This document shows, in pieces, positions 1 to 8,139 of a stretch of 64,000 nucleotides of DNA. Location: the NCBI RefSeq assembly GCF_003660395.1, contig NZ_QXQT01000003.1, positions 1-64,000 of the forward strand, written 5' to 3'. Source of the stretch: Helicobacter vulpis. GTDB lineage: Bacteria; Campylobacterota; Campylobacteria; Campylobacterales; Helicobacteraceae. Numbering within the stretch: the stretch's first letter is position 1; every line of letters starts with the position of its first letter. The notes below the pieces were generated by a model, which saw only the letters and a program-made list of their open reading frames with translations, searched no databases and was not told the origin of the DNA. The translations under genes and the position numbers were made by a program.

Positions 1-11
1 AATGTGCCAAA

Positions 12-740
12 ATGGTGGACGCTTATTTGAAGTTTGTGCGTCCCGTAGCGCTTGAGCGTTTGATCCGTGTGGGGGGCAATACGGATGGAGGGTATGTAAT
101 GTACCCCCCCCCCCCCCCCCAATCAAACCCCGCGCGGCCCAAAGCCCTTTCTCTAGGGGTTTCTATTGATTCGCCCTGGGACCTAGAAATGGCGCAGATG
201 GGTTATTTGGTCTTGCAATACGATGCAAGCATCGAGCAAGCTCCAGATGCCCACCCAAATATCATTTTTCATAAAAAGTTTGTGGGTACAAGGTGCGATC
301 CCCAGACCACTACCTTAGAACAGATCCTGCTAGATTATTCCTTTGACCCTAAGGCACATAATATTTTGCAAATGGATATTGAAGGGGTGGAGTGGGAGAT
401 TTTTGAGAAACTAGATTTTAAAATCCTTGAAAAGCATTTTGCACAAGTGATCGTAGAGTTCCATGCGTGCAATCCTTGTGCGATCCTGCAAGCCCACAAA
501 AAGTTTGAAATCCTAGAACGCCTGCAGCGCGTTTTCCAGCCAATCCACTTGCATTTTAATTCATGTGGAAGATGTTACTACGTACAAGATCGTTTCTTTG
601 GCGATTTGCTAGAGGTGAGCTATTTAAGACGGGATTTATTGCCCTTTCTCCCCCCTTTGCGCAATGCCTGTGGGAATATTAAGGGTTTGGATTATCCTAA
701 TGAAGAACGTCTCCCTAATATTCCTATTATTTTTGCATAA
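12..740 (+). CDS. FkbM-family methyltransferase, phase-variable, frame open
   Basis: Predicted SAM-dependent methyltransferase of the FkbM type, probably acting on a surface glycan; the acceptor cannot be told from sequence. The signature is the segment MDIEGVEWEIFEKLDF around residues 119-134, followed by IVEFHACNP, both typical of FkbM domains. A run of 17 C at 104-120 encodes a short proline stretch (residues 32-36) and keeps the frame open; gain or loss of one C would truncate the protein after about 35 residues. The frame is also open upstream of the ATG at 12 to the window edge, so the true start may lie outside. The next genes are glycan-modifying, which supports the role. Family call is firm, substrate unknown. 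Confidence 0.8.
   Translation: MVDAYLKFVRPVALERLIRVGGNTDGGYVMYPPPPPQSNPARPKALSLGVSIDSPWDLEMAQMGYLVLQYDASIEQAPDAHPNIIFHKKFVGTRCDPQTTTLEQILLDYSFDPKAHNILQMDIEGVEWEIFEKLDFKILEKHFAQVIVEFHACNPCAILQAHKKFEILERLQRVFQPIHLHFNSCGRCYYVQDRFFGDLLEVSYLRRDLLPFLPPLRNACGNIKGLDYPNEERLPNIPIIFA
104..120 (+). repeat. Poly-C tract (17 C), phase-variation switch
   Basis: Uninterrupted run of 17 C inside the FkbM methyltransferase gene. Its length is well above what random composition gives, and it lies near the 5' end of the gene, the usual place for slipped-strand switches in Helicobacter. With 17 C the frame is open; 16 or 18 would close it. Confidence 0.9.
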
Positions 741-863
741 CCTCCTTAAACCCATGCCCTAGGGTTTGTGCAGGTTGTGGCTTCTCCACTAAAGGCAAGC
801 AGATACCAATCTCATCTACAAGGGTCGTTGTTTCTTAGCTTCTAGGGCGACAATAGAGGCCTT

Positions 864-1283
864 TTATCTTTTAACAAGTTCAAAAAGCCCTGTGAATGGA
901 TCCAATTTATTACTTTTAATATTATTTAATTTTTCATTATCATAATCTACATACATTTTATTGGTCTTTGCATCTAATTTTTCTACAATGCAGAAAGTCG
1001 TTTCAGAAAGGCCAGAGATATAGCTCATCTCTTTTATCTGCATCTGATCTAAGGTTTCTATGATTGTAGAGGGGTGAAAAATCCTATGGGCATTGAAACA
1101 AACTCTATTTTCTTTGCCAACAGGAACACTAAGATAGAGCTTTCCGCCCGGCTTTAAAACCCTTTGAAACGACTTTAAAGCCTTCCTCCAACCATCTGGA
1201 TCTATTGGATCTCCATATCTCCCTAGTCCAAAATGCTCTACACTGCATAGAGCGGACAAAGATTCTACAGACTGATCGTCCAC
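864..1283 (-). pseudogene. C-terminal part of DUF268 methyltransferase-like gene, out of frame
   Basis: This is the downstream half of the gene whose 5' half lies at 1289-1756. It holds the back of a Rossmann methyltransferase-like domain, with LKPGGKLYLSVPVG as the late strand-loop-strand motif and an ALCSVEHFGLGRYGD segment. Both are typical of the DUF268 family found in glycan clusters. The frame stays open upstream to the poly-G tract (1322-1337), so the split comes only from the tract length: 16 G puts this half out of frame, and 17 (or 14) would fuse the halves into one protein of about 295 residues. A GTG at 1281-1283 could in principle start a short product, but I see no good ribosome site. 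Best read as a phase-OFF gene, not decay. Confidence 0.8.
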
Positions 1284-1288
1284 ATTAT

Positions 1289-1756
1289 TTAGATGTGTTG
1301 CATCTGAACATATATAAGTAACCCCCCCCCCCCCCCCGCATTTAGAAAACTCGTATTTAAACTTGCATTGTCCTGTTCTCTAATGTCAATCAAGACAACT
1401 TTCTGACAGAACACCAACAAATGCGCGATAAAACCTTGGATAGAACTTCCAACATCATAATGGATCTGCGGTCTGGATTCTAAAACTTTTCTAGCTCCCC
1501 AAATGTCTTGAACATAGTAACTCCCCCCAATTGTGCTATTTTTACTATATTTGTCATACAAACATAAATAATCATTTTCTTCATTGAGCATAAAACAAGC
1601 ATCTGTATTTAAAGATTGGTATAGTCTCTTATCACTTCGTATTTCTGACATGCTCATGCGGCATTCCATATAATTCTTACACCACTGTACCATAGGCAAA
1701 CTTCTAATCTTTTCAGGCATGACGGTCTTGAGTATTTTTCTTAGCATTGCGTTCAC
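1289..1756 (-). CDS. N-terminal part of DUF268 methyltransferase-like gene, phase OFF
   Basis: First half of a DUF268 protein. Residues around 62-115 carry YYVQDIWGARKVLESRP and HYDVGSSIQGFIAHL, the SAM-binding-like core of this family. The reading frame runs into the poly-G tract, adds five glycines, then ends after ten out-of-frame residues, so the present product is truncated before the second half of the domain. Substrate unknown; it sits between an FkbM methyltransferase and glycosyltransferases, so surface glycan methylation or a related modification is the likely role. Transcribed on the minus strand, opposite to the FkbM gene. Confidence 0.75.
   Translation of the reverse strand: MNAMLRKILKTVMPEKIRSLPMVQWCKNYMECRMSMSEIRSDKRLYQSLNTDACFMLNEENDYLCLYDKYSKNSTIGGSYYVQDIWGARKVLESRPQIHYDVGSSIQGFIAHLLVFCQKVVLIDIREQDNASLNTSFLNAGGGGGLLIYVQMQHI
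1322..1337 (-). repeat. Poly-G tract (16 G on the coding strand), phase-variation switch
   Basis: Run of 16 C on the given strand, read as G in the DUF268 gene. The coding sequence downstream is in the frame that would be reached with 17 or 14 G. This is a slipped-strand switch caught in the closed state. Confidence 0.9.
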
Positions 1757-1935
1757 TAGATTCCCACCTTTTTAGCAAAATTACCAACACTCCCCATCGC
1801 TTTAAGCTTAGGGGGTTAAAATGAGCTCCATCTGTGCGGCAAATCATTATAGCACAGAAGCGCCTCAATCCGCCTAGTTCAAACTTAGGAGCTTGAGCAC
1901 ATAAGGCAAGGGGTCTGTCAATCTATGCTCCTTTA

Positions 1936-3237
1936 TCAGTGGAGGAGAATCCTCTCAAATATCTCTAAAAAGCGTTGTTCATAGGTGTGCTGGCTAGAGG
2001 CCTTAAAAAACGCCTTTTCTCTTATGGCTTGCAACGCCTCTTTATGCTCCAAGTAATAGCGCGCCTTAGAGATGAGCTCAGCAATGTCCTTATAAAAGAT
2101 CATACAATCCTTATCAAAGAGGGCTTGCAAATCCGGATTGTAAGTGGTGATGTAGGCCGCCCCGCTCATGGGCGCATCAAAATCGCGCAATTTCATGTTG
2201 ATAAAATCTAGCGATCCGATATTCCCACAGCCTAATACCAATTCGCACTGGTTAAAAAAGGCATTGGTTTGCTCTAGGGGCAAGCGGCCTCCAAAGCCAT
2301 ACCCATAGGCTTTGACCTTAAAATTTTCTCTCTCTAGGGCTTGGATAATCTGGCCTCTAATGCCCTGATTGGCCCCCACAAACCCGATGTCATAGATTTT
2401 CTCCACCCCTTCTAAGGGGTGGTAAAAATCCAAAGAGCTCGCCAAGGGCATGTAAAAAGCGGGGGTGCCCTCTTTTAAGATCCATTCCACGCGCTCGGGT
2501 GCGGTGCTTAAAGCCAGATCAATAAAGGGCAAAATCGCATGCGTGCCCAAGGATCTATTTAAATTGTAACAAGCGCGATCGTCCATCTGCAAATTGAGAA
2601 TCTTTAAATCTTTGTAACGGTGTTTGATTTTGAGCAAATCCCTAGGGGTGTAATTCCACCCCCAAGCTTGGATAATGAGCAGATCGGGTTTGACGCGCGC
2701 GCGATCGATGATGTCGCATATTATGGCGGTGTTCACATACGAATTGGCCTCTTGATAAAAAGAAAAGCGGTTGCGCCCGTTCGTGTAGCCATAGTGCGCG
2801 GTCCCGTAACTCCCATCGTCCTTGTGAAACAAATAGAGTTTTTCACACACTTTTTGCAAATCTTGGATAAACCCACTCTTGTCCTGATGTTCATCATTGC
2901 CCGCAAAGAGTACAACGGGCTTTCTGCCCTTGAATTTGTCTTTAAAGGCTTGGTTGAAACCCTTTTTCTCTAAGAGAATTTGGGTGTAATGATCGTAATC
3001 CACCTCCTGCCAGCTAGAATAGGGGGGAAGGGGTGGGATGGGGAAATGCGCGTAAAACGCGCTTTCTTCAGTCGTGTTGCTCCCGTACAAACGTTGCTCT
3101 AAATATTGATCCAAATAGCTATCCAACACAGAAAAACGCCGTTGGTACGCTCGCACACACGCGCGGTAGAATTTGTGGGTGAGGGGGTTTTTTTCAGACA
3201 ACTCTCTAATTTTGGCCTTAAATTGGTTTAAACGCAT
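1936..3237 (-). CDS. CgeB-like glycosyltransferase (GT family 1 fold)
   Basis: 433-residue protein with the two-lobed layout of CgeB / Glyco_trans_1_2 proteins. An N-terminal lobe carries PVVLFAGNDEHQDKSG (about 106-121) and DLLIIQAWGWNYTPRDLL. A C-terminal lobe starts near DIGFVGANQGIRG (about 283-295) and ends with the family-typical YNPDLQALFDKDCMIFYKD and a closing helix. No signal peptide or membrane segment, so cytoplasmic. It lies between the DUF268 gene and a divergent glycosyltransferase in the glycan locus. Sugar donor and acceptor are not predictable. No simple repeat is present in this gene, unlike its neighbours. Confidence 0.75.
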   Translation of the reverse strand: MRLNQFKAKIRELSEKNPLTHKFYRACVRAYQRRFSVLDSYLDQYLEQRLYGSNTTEESAFYAHFPIPPLPPYSSWQEVDYDHYTQILLEKKGFNQAFKDKFKGRKPVVLFAGNDEHQDKSGFIQDLQKVCEKLYLFHKDDGSYGTAHYGYTNGRNRFSFYQEANSYVNTAIICDIIDRARVKPDLLIIQAWGWNYTPRDLLKIKHRYKDLKILNLQMDDRACYNLNRSLGTHAILPFIDLALSTAPERVEWILKEGTPAFYMPLASSLDFYHPLEGVEKIYDIGFVGANQGIRGQIIQALERENFKVKAYGYGFGGRLPLEQTNAFFNQCELVLGCGNIGSLDFINMKLRDFDAPMSGAAYITTYNPDLQALFDKDCMIFYKDIAELISKARYYLEHKEALQAIREKAFFKASSQHTYEQRFLEIFERILLH

Positions 3238-3310
3238 ACACTTCCTATGTGTGGGATGATCGATTTTAGCTAAGTTTAGTTAGTATCACAAATCTCAATG
3301 AGGAATTTTC

Positions 3311-4048
3311 ATGACTATTTTACTGAGTACCGAGCAGTATTACCCCTTGCAAACTGGGTTGGCCAGTGCGGACTATGGACTCACTCACGCATTGGCTAAG
3401 GCCGGGCATGTTGTCTATGTGATCAGCGCTGACATCTATAGGACACAGAGGTTGCACAGGGAGGGCAAATTACACATGACTCTTAGTGCGGACATGCGCA
3501 GACAAGCCATAGAAATCGCACCTAACTTATTTGTGTTGGAGTTTCATATCTACTATGAAAAGGGTTGGCAGGGTGAGATCAAGGCTTATCAAGATTTTGT
3601 GCGCCATTTTGAGTGCGATCTACTCATCACCTCTGCAATTTTGACATGGACTAGCGATTATATCTTGGATGTCCTCCCCCAATGCGTGGCAAAAAAGAAA
3701 GTCTTAAGACTCCATGGGGAGTACGATCTCATGTGCGCAGGACCACGGGGAATCAAACAGGCCCTCAAGGATCGAATCAAGAAAGTTCTCTATAGTCCTG
3801 AGCGCTATAAATCAAGTGCTTATATCCCTTGGTTGCGCGCCAAACTCAAAACATCTCTAAAGCATTACGATCGCGTTTTTTTCTTGCATGCGCGCAGTCA
3901 TGGCTATCATTATCTCAAGCCCTATTGTACAAGTGTGGGTATTTTGCCCAATGGGGTGTTTGCTAAGGATATACTCCCGCCAAAGAGCTTGCCCGGGGCG
4001 TGTTTAACCCAACACCCAACACCCAACACCCAACCCAAAGCCGCTTGA
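3311..4048 (+). CDS. N-terminal half of GT4 glycosyltransferase, phase OFF
   Basis: Donor/acceptor-lobe half of a family-4 glycosyltransferase. The N-terminus has YYPLQTGLASADYGLTHAL, the glycine-rich acceptor-side loop of GT-B enzymes, and the half ends with VGILPNGVF, which in intact GT4 enzymes leads directly into the second lobe. The frame then runs through a CCCAACA repeat (4008-4034) and stops at 4048. The second lobe follows at once in another frame (4053-4583). Loss of one 7-base unit, or gain of two, joins them into one protein of about 420 residues. So this is a phase-variable glycosyltransferase in the OFF state. RBS-like GAGG is present at 3299-3302. Confidence 0.8.
   Translation: MTILLSTEQYYPLQTGLASADYGLTHALAKAGHVVYVISADIYRTQRLHREGKLHMTLSADMRRQAIEIAPNLFVLEFHIYYEKGWQGEIKAYQDFVRHFECDLLITSAILTWTSDYILDVLPQCVAKKKVLRLHGEYDLMCAGPRGIKQALKDRIKKVLYSPERYKSSAYIPWLRAKLKTSLKHYDRVFFLHARSHGYHYLKPYCTSVGILPNGVFAKDILPPKSLPGACLTQHPTPNTQPKAA
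4008..4034 (+). repeat. Heptanucleotide tandem repeat CCCAACA, about 3.9 copies
   Basis: Three full CCCAACA units (4008-4014, 4015-4021, 4022-4028) plus six bases of a fourth, placed exactly at the junction between the two lobes of a GT4 enzyme. Seven is not a multiple of three, so each copy-number change shifts the frame. Both sides remain open in their own frames through the repeat. Confidence 0.85.
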
Positions 4049-4052
4049 GCGC

Positions 4053-4583
4053 TTGAGCAACGCGCCCTATATTTTGAATGTCTCCAATTACTACAAAGAA
4101 AAGGGGCAGGATTTCGTGCTAAGGGCTTACTACCTCAGCCAAGCACATATCCCTCTGATCTTTGTGGGTTCTTTAAACACTCAAGACACCTTAGAATCTC
4201 TCAAGTGTCTTAAAACCCAACTAGATGACGAACATGGCTTTAAAGAGGTGTATTTCTTTCGTGATCTAAAGAGAGATTGGGTGTTAGACTTATTCAAAAA
4301 AGCCACTTTGCTTGTACATGGGAGTTTCGCCCCCTATGAATCCTTTGGTTTGGTGATCTTAGAGAGCATGCAATTTGGTACTCCCTTTGTCTGTACGGAT
4401 ATTGGTGTTGTCAAGAATTTATGTGCGGAGCTGGTGATCCACACACCCCTAGAGATGGCGCATAAAATCAACACGCTATTGGGCGATGCGCGCTATTACG
4501 CCCAAATATCTCAAACCCTGCACCGCACAATCCAAGAATACACCTATGAGAGGATCATAGGCACACTAGAGGCGTTATTGTGA
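4053..4583 (+). pseudogene. C-terminal half of GT4 glycosyltransferase, out of frame
   Basis: Nucleotide-sugar-binding lobe of the split GT4. It begins PYILNVSNYYKEKGQDFVL, the usual opening strand of this lobe, and carries ESFGLVILES, the E-x7-E motif of retaining GT4 enzymes, then the GTPFVCTDIGVVKN loop. The frame is open upstream to 4008, so nothing but the heptamer repeat separates it from the N-terminal half. The only local start is a TTG at 4053 with no clear ribosome site, so it is probably not made alone. It ends one base before the convergent miaA stop. Read it with 3311-4048 as one switchable gene. Confidence 0.75.
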
Positions 4584-5474
4584 TTAAGGGCGCTGGACCC
4601 GGACATAGTCTAGGATCGCCCTATAGAGCGCGCGCGGTTCTAGATGGGTGATGTCTTTAAATTGGGTTTTATTAAAGGTGGTTTGCCTTTTGGCTAATTG
4701 GTGGGTGTGGGTGGTGATGGCTTCTTGGAGTTGTATCATGTTGTATTGCCCTGCCAAGTACGCCAAACACTCTTTAGGACCTATGGCCTTAAAGGGTTGG
4801 TGTGTGTTGCCATATTGATGGGCTAAATTTTGCACTTCGGCGATGATGCCTTGATCTAGCATGCGCTTGGTACGCGCAGCAATGCGCGCGCGCAAGATAT
4901 CCCTGGGCAAAGTGAGGGCGTAGAGTTTGATAGGGAATGGGAAAGGGGTTTTAGGGTGGTTTTTAAAGTAAAGGCTGGGGGGGGTGTTTGTGGCTAGGAA
5001 AATCTCTAAAGCCCTTTGGATGCGGTAGGTGTCCTTAGGGTGGAGTTGTTGGGCATAGAAAGGGTCGATGTTTTGAAGGGCTTCATAGGGCTTTGGGAAG
5101 CTAGCCGCTTGGGCGCGTATAGCCGCGCTCATCACAGGCTGGGGGCTCAAACCCTCTAAGATCGCCTTGAGGTAAAACCCACTCCCTCCCACCAGCAATA
5201 AGACCGATGTCTGGCTTTGGGCTAGGGCTTTTTGCAATTCTTGTAAAAAGATGGGGGCATGGCATGCTTGCCAAATCTCTAACACATCGATCCCATAGTG
5301 CTTGATTTGGGCTAACTCTTGGGGGCTGGGTTTGGCCGCAGAAATGTCAAAACCTTTGTAAATACTCAGCGAATCTAAGGAGAGAATCTGCGCGTCCAAT
5401 GCGCAAGCAAGCTCTAGTGCCAACGCGCTTTTTCCACTCCCACTCGCGCCCAAAATAGCGATAAGAAGGGGCAC
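4584..5474 (-). CDS. miaA: tRNA dimethylallyltransferase MiaA
   Basis: Transfers a dimethylallyl group to N6 of A37 in tRNAs that read UNN codons, which supports codon-anticodon pairing and frame maintenance. Residues 8-16 hold the P-loop GASGSGKSA, followed by DSLSIYKGFDISAAKPS, the family's substrate-binding segment. The later region has the tRNA-binding part (AIGPKECLAYL). Length (296) is normal. Its start shares one base with the rsfS stop, so it is the last gene of a tightly packed nikR-nadD-rsfS-miaA run. Confidence 0.95.
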   Translation of the reverse strand: MPLLIAILGASGSGKSALALELACALDAQILSLDSLSIYKGFDISAAKPSPQELAQIKHYGIDVLEIWQACHAPIFLQELQKALAQSQTSVLLLVGGSGFYLKAILEGLSPQPVMSAAIRAQAASFPKPYEALQNIDPFYAQQLHPKDTYRIQRALEIFLATNTPPSLYFKNHPKTPFPFPIKLYALTLPRDILRARIAARTKRMLDQGIIAEVQNLAHQYGNTHQPFKAIGPKECLAYLAGQYNMIQLQEAITTHTHQLAKRQTTFNKTQFKDITHLEPRALYRAILDYVRVQRP

Positions 5475-5800
5475 TAGGGGTTTTTATACGTGCGTAAAAA
5501 GCCGTCTAAATCAAAACGCGCACGGACTTCTTGGGTAAACAAATGCACCATCATGTCCCCCAAATCTATCACGATCCACTCTTCATTATGCGCGTCAATG
5601 GCGTAAAATTGCTCCCCCAAAGGTTTAAGGGTGGTTTTGAGATGATCGAGCAGGGCTAACGCGTGCTTGCCAGCCAGTGCAGTAGCGATGACCACTTTTT
5701 GGGTGATATAGTTTTGTGTGCTCAGATCAAAGACCACGATGTCTAGGGCTTTTTTATCTTCCAATAGTTCTACGATTCTGGCGATTCTAGGATCGGGCAT
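5474..5800 (-). CDS. rsfS: Ribosome silencing factor RsfS
   Basis: 108-residue member of the RsfS/Iojap family, which binds ribosomal protein uL14 and blocks subunit joining when nutrients are short. Visible family features are LDIVVFDLS near residue 20, the YITQKVVIATA strand, and the C-terminal EEWIVIDLGDMMVHLF segment, the best conserved part. It overlaps nadD by 14 bases and miaA by one. The nadD-rsfS pairing is common in bacteria, so the name is well supported by context too. Confidence 0.93.
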   Translation of the reverse strand: MPDPRIARIVELLEDKKALDIVVFDLSTQNYITQKVVIATALAGKHALALLDHLKTTLKPLGEQFYAIDAHNEEWIVIDLGDMMVHLFTQEVRARFDLDGFLRTYKNP

Positions 5801-6374
5801 GGGTTTCCTTGAAGCTTTTTAACACCCCCATTTGCAAAGTAGGAGGGAGATGTGCGGGGATTTTATGTTGGGCTAATAGCGTTCTAATTTGGCTAGAAGA
5901 AATACTGTGTGTGATTTGGGGCAAGGGCATGTAGATACAGGAATGGGGGGAGGTTAAGGTATAGCCCTGTCTTTGCACCACCACAAACTCTACTAGCTCT
6001 TGCATGAGGGCATAGCCCTCCCACTGGGGCAAATGCGCCATATTATCTGCCCCCAGAATAAAATACAGCTTGCTGGGCTTTAAGGTGTGGGAGAAATGCA
6101 GCACGCTCTCTATACTGGGCACGGGGCGTTGGGCACGGATTTCAAAATCGCTCACCTGCACTTTGGGCAACCCCTTTAAAAGCCCTTGCATCCATGCATA
6201 GCGTTGCGCTGGGCTAAAACAAGGCGCACCCTTGAAGGGATTTTGGTAGGCCACTAAAATAATAAGGCGATCGATGTCCAAGCACTCTAAGGCTTGGTAG
6301 ATCACAGCCAAATGGGCGATGTGGGGGGGGTCAAAACTCCCCCCATACAGGGCGATTTTAGGTGTTTTGTCCAA
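5787..6374 (-). CDS. nadD: Nicotinate-nucleotide adenylyltransferase NadD
   Basis: Joins nicotinate mononucleotide with ATP to form deamido-NAD, a late step of NAD synthesis. The N-terminus has the nucleotidyltransferase motif [15 protein letters not shown] (residues 11-25) with the HxxH catalytic pair, and near the C-terminus the HSISSSQIR motif that contacts the phosphates. 195 residues is normal. It overlaps the 3' end of nikR by 17 bases. A run of 8 G/C at 6323-6330 lies in the FDPPHIA codons; it is too short to assume a switch. Confidence 0.95.
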   Translation of the reverse strand: MDKTPKIALYGGSFDPPHIAHLAVIYQALECLDIDRLIILVAYQNPFKGAPCFSPAQRYAWMQGLLKGLPKVQVSDFEIRAQRPVPSIESVLHFSHTLKPSKLYFILGADNMAHLPQWEGYALMQELVEFVVVQRQGYTLTSPHSCIYMPLPQITHSISSSQIRTLLAQHKIPAHLPPTLQMGVLKSFKETHARS

Positions 6375-6810
6375 AACTAGAGGCCTTGGTGAGCTTAGAG
6401 AATTTCACGCCCTTTAACCCCCCGATTTCTAGGTGCAGGTGCATGATTTCAGAGGGCTTGCCTTTTAAAATAATGGTTTCTAGGCAGTTATTGGGGTTGA
6501 GGTGCACATGGGTGGTACACATGATGCTAATATGGCTTTCGTGCTGAATATCAATGATCTTTTGGTTGAGTTCGCGTTGGTGGTGGTCGTAAATAATCAC
6601 TAAGACCGCCACGGTCAGCCCGCTTTTATCGTGTTCTAGGTTCTCTGCATTGGACCAATTGTCCTCCACGAGTTTCTCGCGAATCATATCGCGCACCAAC
6701 TCCGATCGAGAAGAATAACCATTCTTGATAATGCGGTTGTCTAATTCGTCTAGCAAATTCTGTTGCAAAGACACGGAAAACCTGATGATCGAATCGTCCT
6801 TATGTTCCAT
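6358..6810 (-). CDS. nikR: Nickel-responsive regulator NikR
   Basis: Ribbon-helix-helix repressor/activator that senses nickel and in Helicobacter controls nickel uptake and urease-linked genes. Residues 6-50 form the DNA-binding RHH region ([19 protein letters not shown] and the RSELVRDMI helix). The C-terminal ACT-like domain holds the nickel ligands, seen as HVHLNPNNC and upstream histidines in DHHQRELNQ and QHESH. First gene of the nikR-nadD-rsfS-miaA run. In H. pylori, from memory, nikR neighbours exbB-exbD-tonB; here that operon is about 33 kb away. The 52-base gap to uvrC holds a TAGAAT that could serve as -10. Confidence 0.95.
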   Translation of the reverse strand: MEHKDDSIIRFSVSLQQNLLDELDNRIIKNGYSSRSELVRDMIREKLVEDNWSNAENLEHDKSGLTVAVLVIIYDHHQRELNQKIIDIQHESHISIMCTTHVHLNPNNCLETIILKGKPSEIMHLHLEIGGLKGVKFSKLTKASSFGQNT

Positions 6811-6861
6811 GATAACCCCTATGATGGAAAAAATTCTGCAATTCTAACTTAATTTGGCTTA

Positions 6862-8139
6862 TTACACAATTTGGGCGCGTGATCTATAGCGGTGGAAGGC
6901 TATCGCGTAGCGGTGTGCTTCATCGCGCAATTGTTGCACGAATTGCAAACAGGGATCCTTAGCTTTAAGGCGCAAAGCGCGATCCACAGTGTAGAGGACA
7001 TCGGGGACATCGCCCATAGAGCGGCACACTCTCCCCCCTCTTTTAGCCTTAGCAATCCCTAGTACGTGGATACACAAGCACGCGCGCGCTAAAATCTTTT
7101 GAGCTAGGCGCACTTGGGCTTTACCCCCATCTAAAAGCCATAGATCAGGAGGGCGATTTAGACGTTTGAGACGCCTTTGCAAGAGTTCTTGCATTTGATC
7201 ATACTCGTTCTTACTCTCAAGTATGTAACGTCTATAGGCATTTTTAAGCCATTTGCCCTTTTCAAAAACTACCATCGCACCCACACAATGGCTTTGGGCA
7301 TGGTGGCTTACATCAAAGATCTCAATGCGCTCTAAAGGCGCGCTCAAACCTAAGTGCATTTGCAAGGCGCGCATGGGGGTGGAGTCTTGCAAACGCCCTA
7401 AGAGTTCTTGAATTTTAGCAAGACGATCGCGATAGATCGCTGCTTCTTCAAAACGCTCTTGTTGGGCTAGGGTGCGCATGCGCTCTTTGAGTAACGCGCC
7501 TAGCAAGGGCAAGTTTTCTAGCAAGTCTAGAGCTTCTTGTAGCATGGACGCGTAATCTTGAGGGCTAATTTTGTTTTCACAGGGGGCTTTACAGCGCTGG
7601 ATTTGATAAAAGATACAGGCGCGTGTGGCGCGCACACAGGAAAGACTTTGGGCCAAGGGGATTCTCTCTAGCACGCTTTGTAAAATCTCTTTAGCCCCAC
7701 AACTAAAGGGGCCAAAACAGCGCAAACCTTCTTTAGGTTGGCGTTGCAGGTGCAAGACCGGATAGGGCAAGTCCATGTCCACGCAAATATAGGGATAGGT
7801 CTTAGCGTCTTTGAGCAGAATGTTATAACGGGGTTGGTGTTGCTTGATCAAGCGATCCTCTAAGAGCAACGCTTCGTGTTCATTGGGAGTGATATGCCAT
7901 TCAATAGAGGCGATCTTGGCCACCATATCGCGCACGCGCGCGCTGTTCTTAGGGTTGGGGGTGGTTTGCCCTTCTTGGAGGTAAAAATAGCTTAAAACGC
8001 GTTTTTTGAGATTCTTGGCTTTACCAATGTAGAGAATCTGGCGCGCGCGATCCAAATAAACATAGACTCCACAACTCTCCGGCAAATTCTCAAGAGTTTG
8101 CGCGGTCATGGGCTTGGATACAGGCACGGATGCGCTCAA
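6862..8139 (-). CDS. uvrC: Compact UvrC-type excinuclease subunit
   Basis: Dual-incision subunit of nucleotide excision repair. Residues 16-95 are the GIY-YIG nuclease (GVYVYLD, ILYIGKA). A cysteine region follows (C168, C175, C183, C187), then a UVR motif (RFEEAAIYRDRL, 229-240). The C-terminal RNase H-like nuclease keeps its catalytic set: FDVSH (275-279), LDGGKAQ (336-342) and RDEAHRYA (405-412). At 425 residues it is about 170 shorter than usual UvrC. The stretch that normally links UVR to the RNase H domain is almost absent, and the protein ends right after RDEAH with no helix-hairpin-helix tail. The frame is intact, so this is a compact form or an internally deleted gene. Two starts are possible (8139 or ATG at 8109); it overlaps the upstream gene. 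Confidence 0.85.
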   Translation of the reverse strand: MSASVPVSKPMTAQTLENLPESCGVYVYLDRARQILYIGKAKNLKKRVLSYFYLQEGQTTPNPKNSARVRDMVAKIASIEWHITPNEHEALLLEDRLIKQHQPRYNILLKDAKTYPYICVDMDLPYPVLHLQRQPKEGLRCFGPFSCGAKEILQSVLERIPLAQSLSCVRATRACIFYQIQRCKAPCENKISPQDYASMLQEALDLLENLPLLGALLKERMRTLAQQERFEEAAIYRDRLAKIQELLGRLQDSTPMRALQMHLGLSAPLERIEIFDVSHHAQSHCVGAMVVFEKGKWLKNAYRRYILESKNEYDQMQELLQRRLKRLNRPPDLWLLDGGKAQVRLAQKILARACLCIHVLGIAKAKRGGRVCRSMGDVPDVLYTVDRALRLKAKDPCLQFVQQLRDEAHRYAIAFHRYRSRAQIV

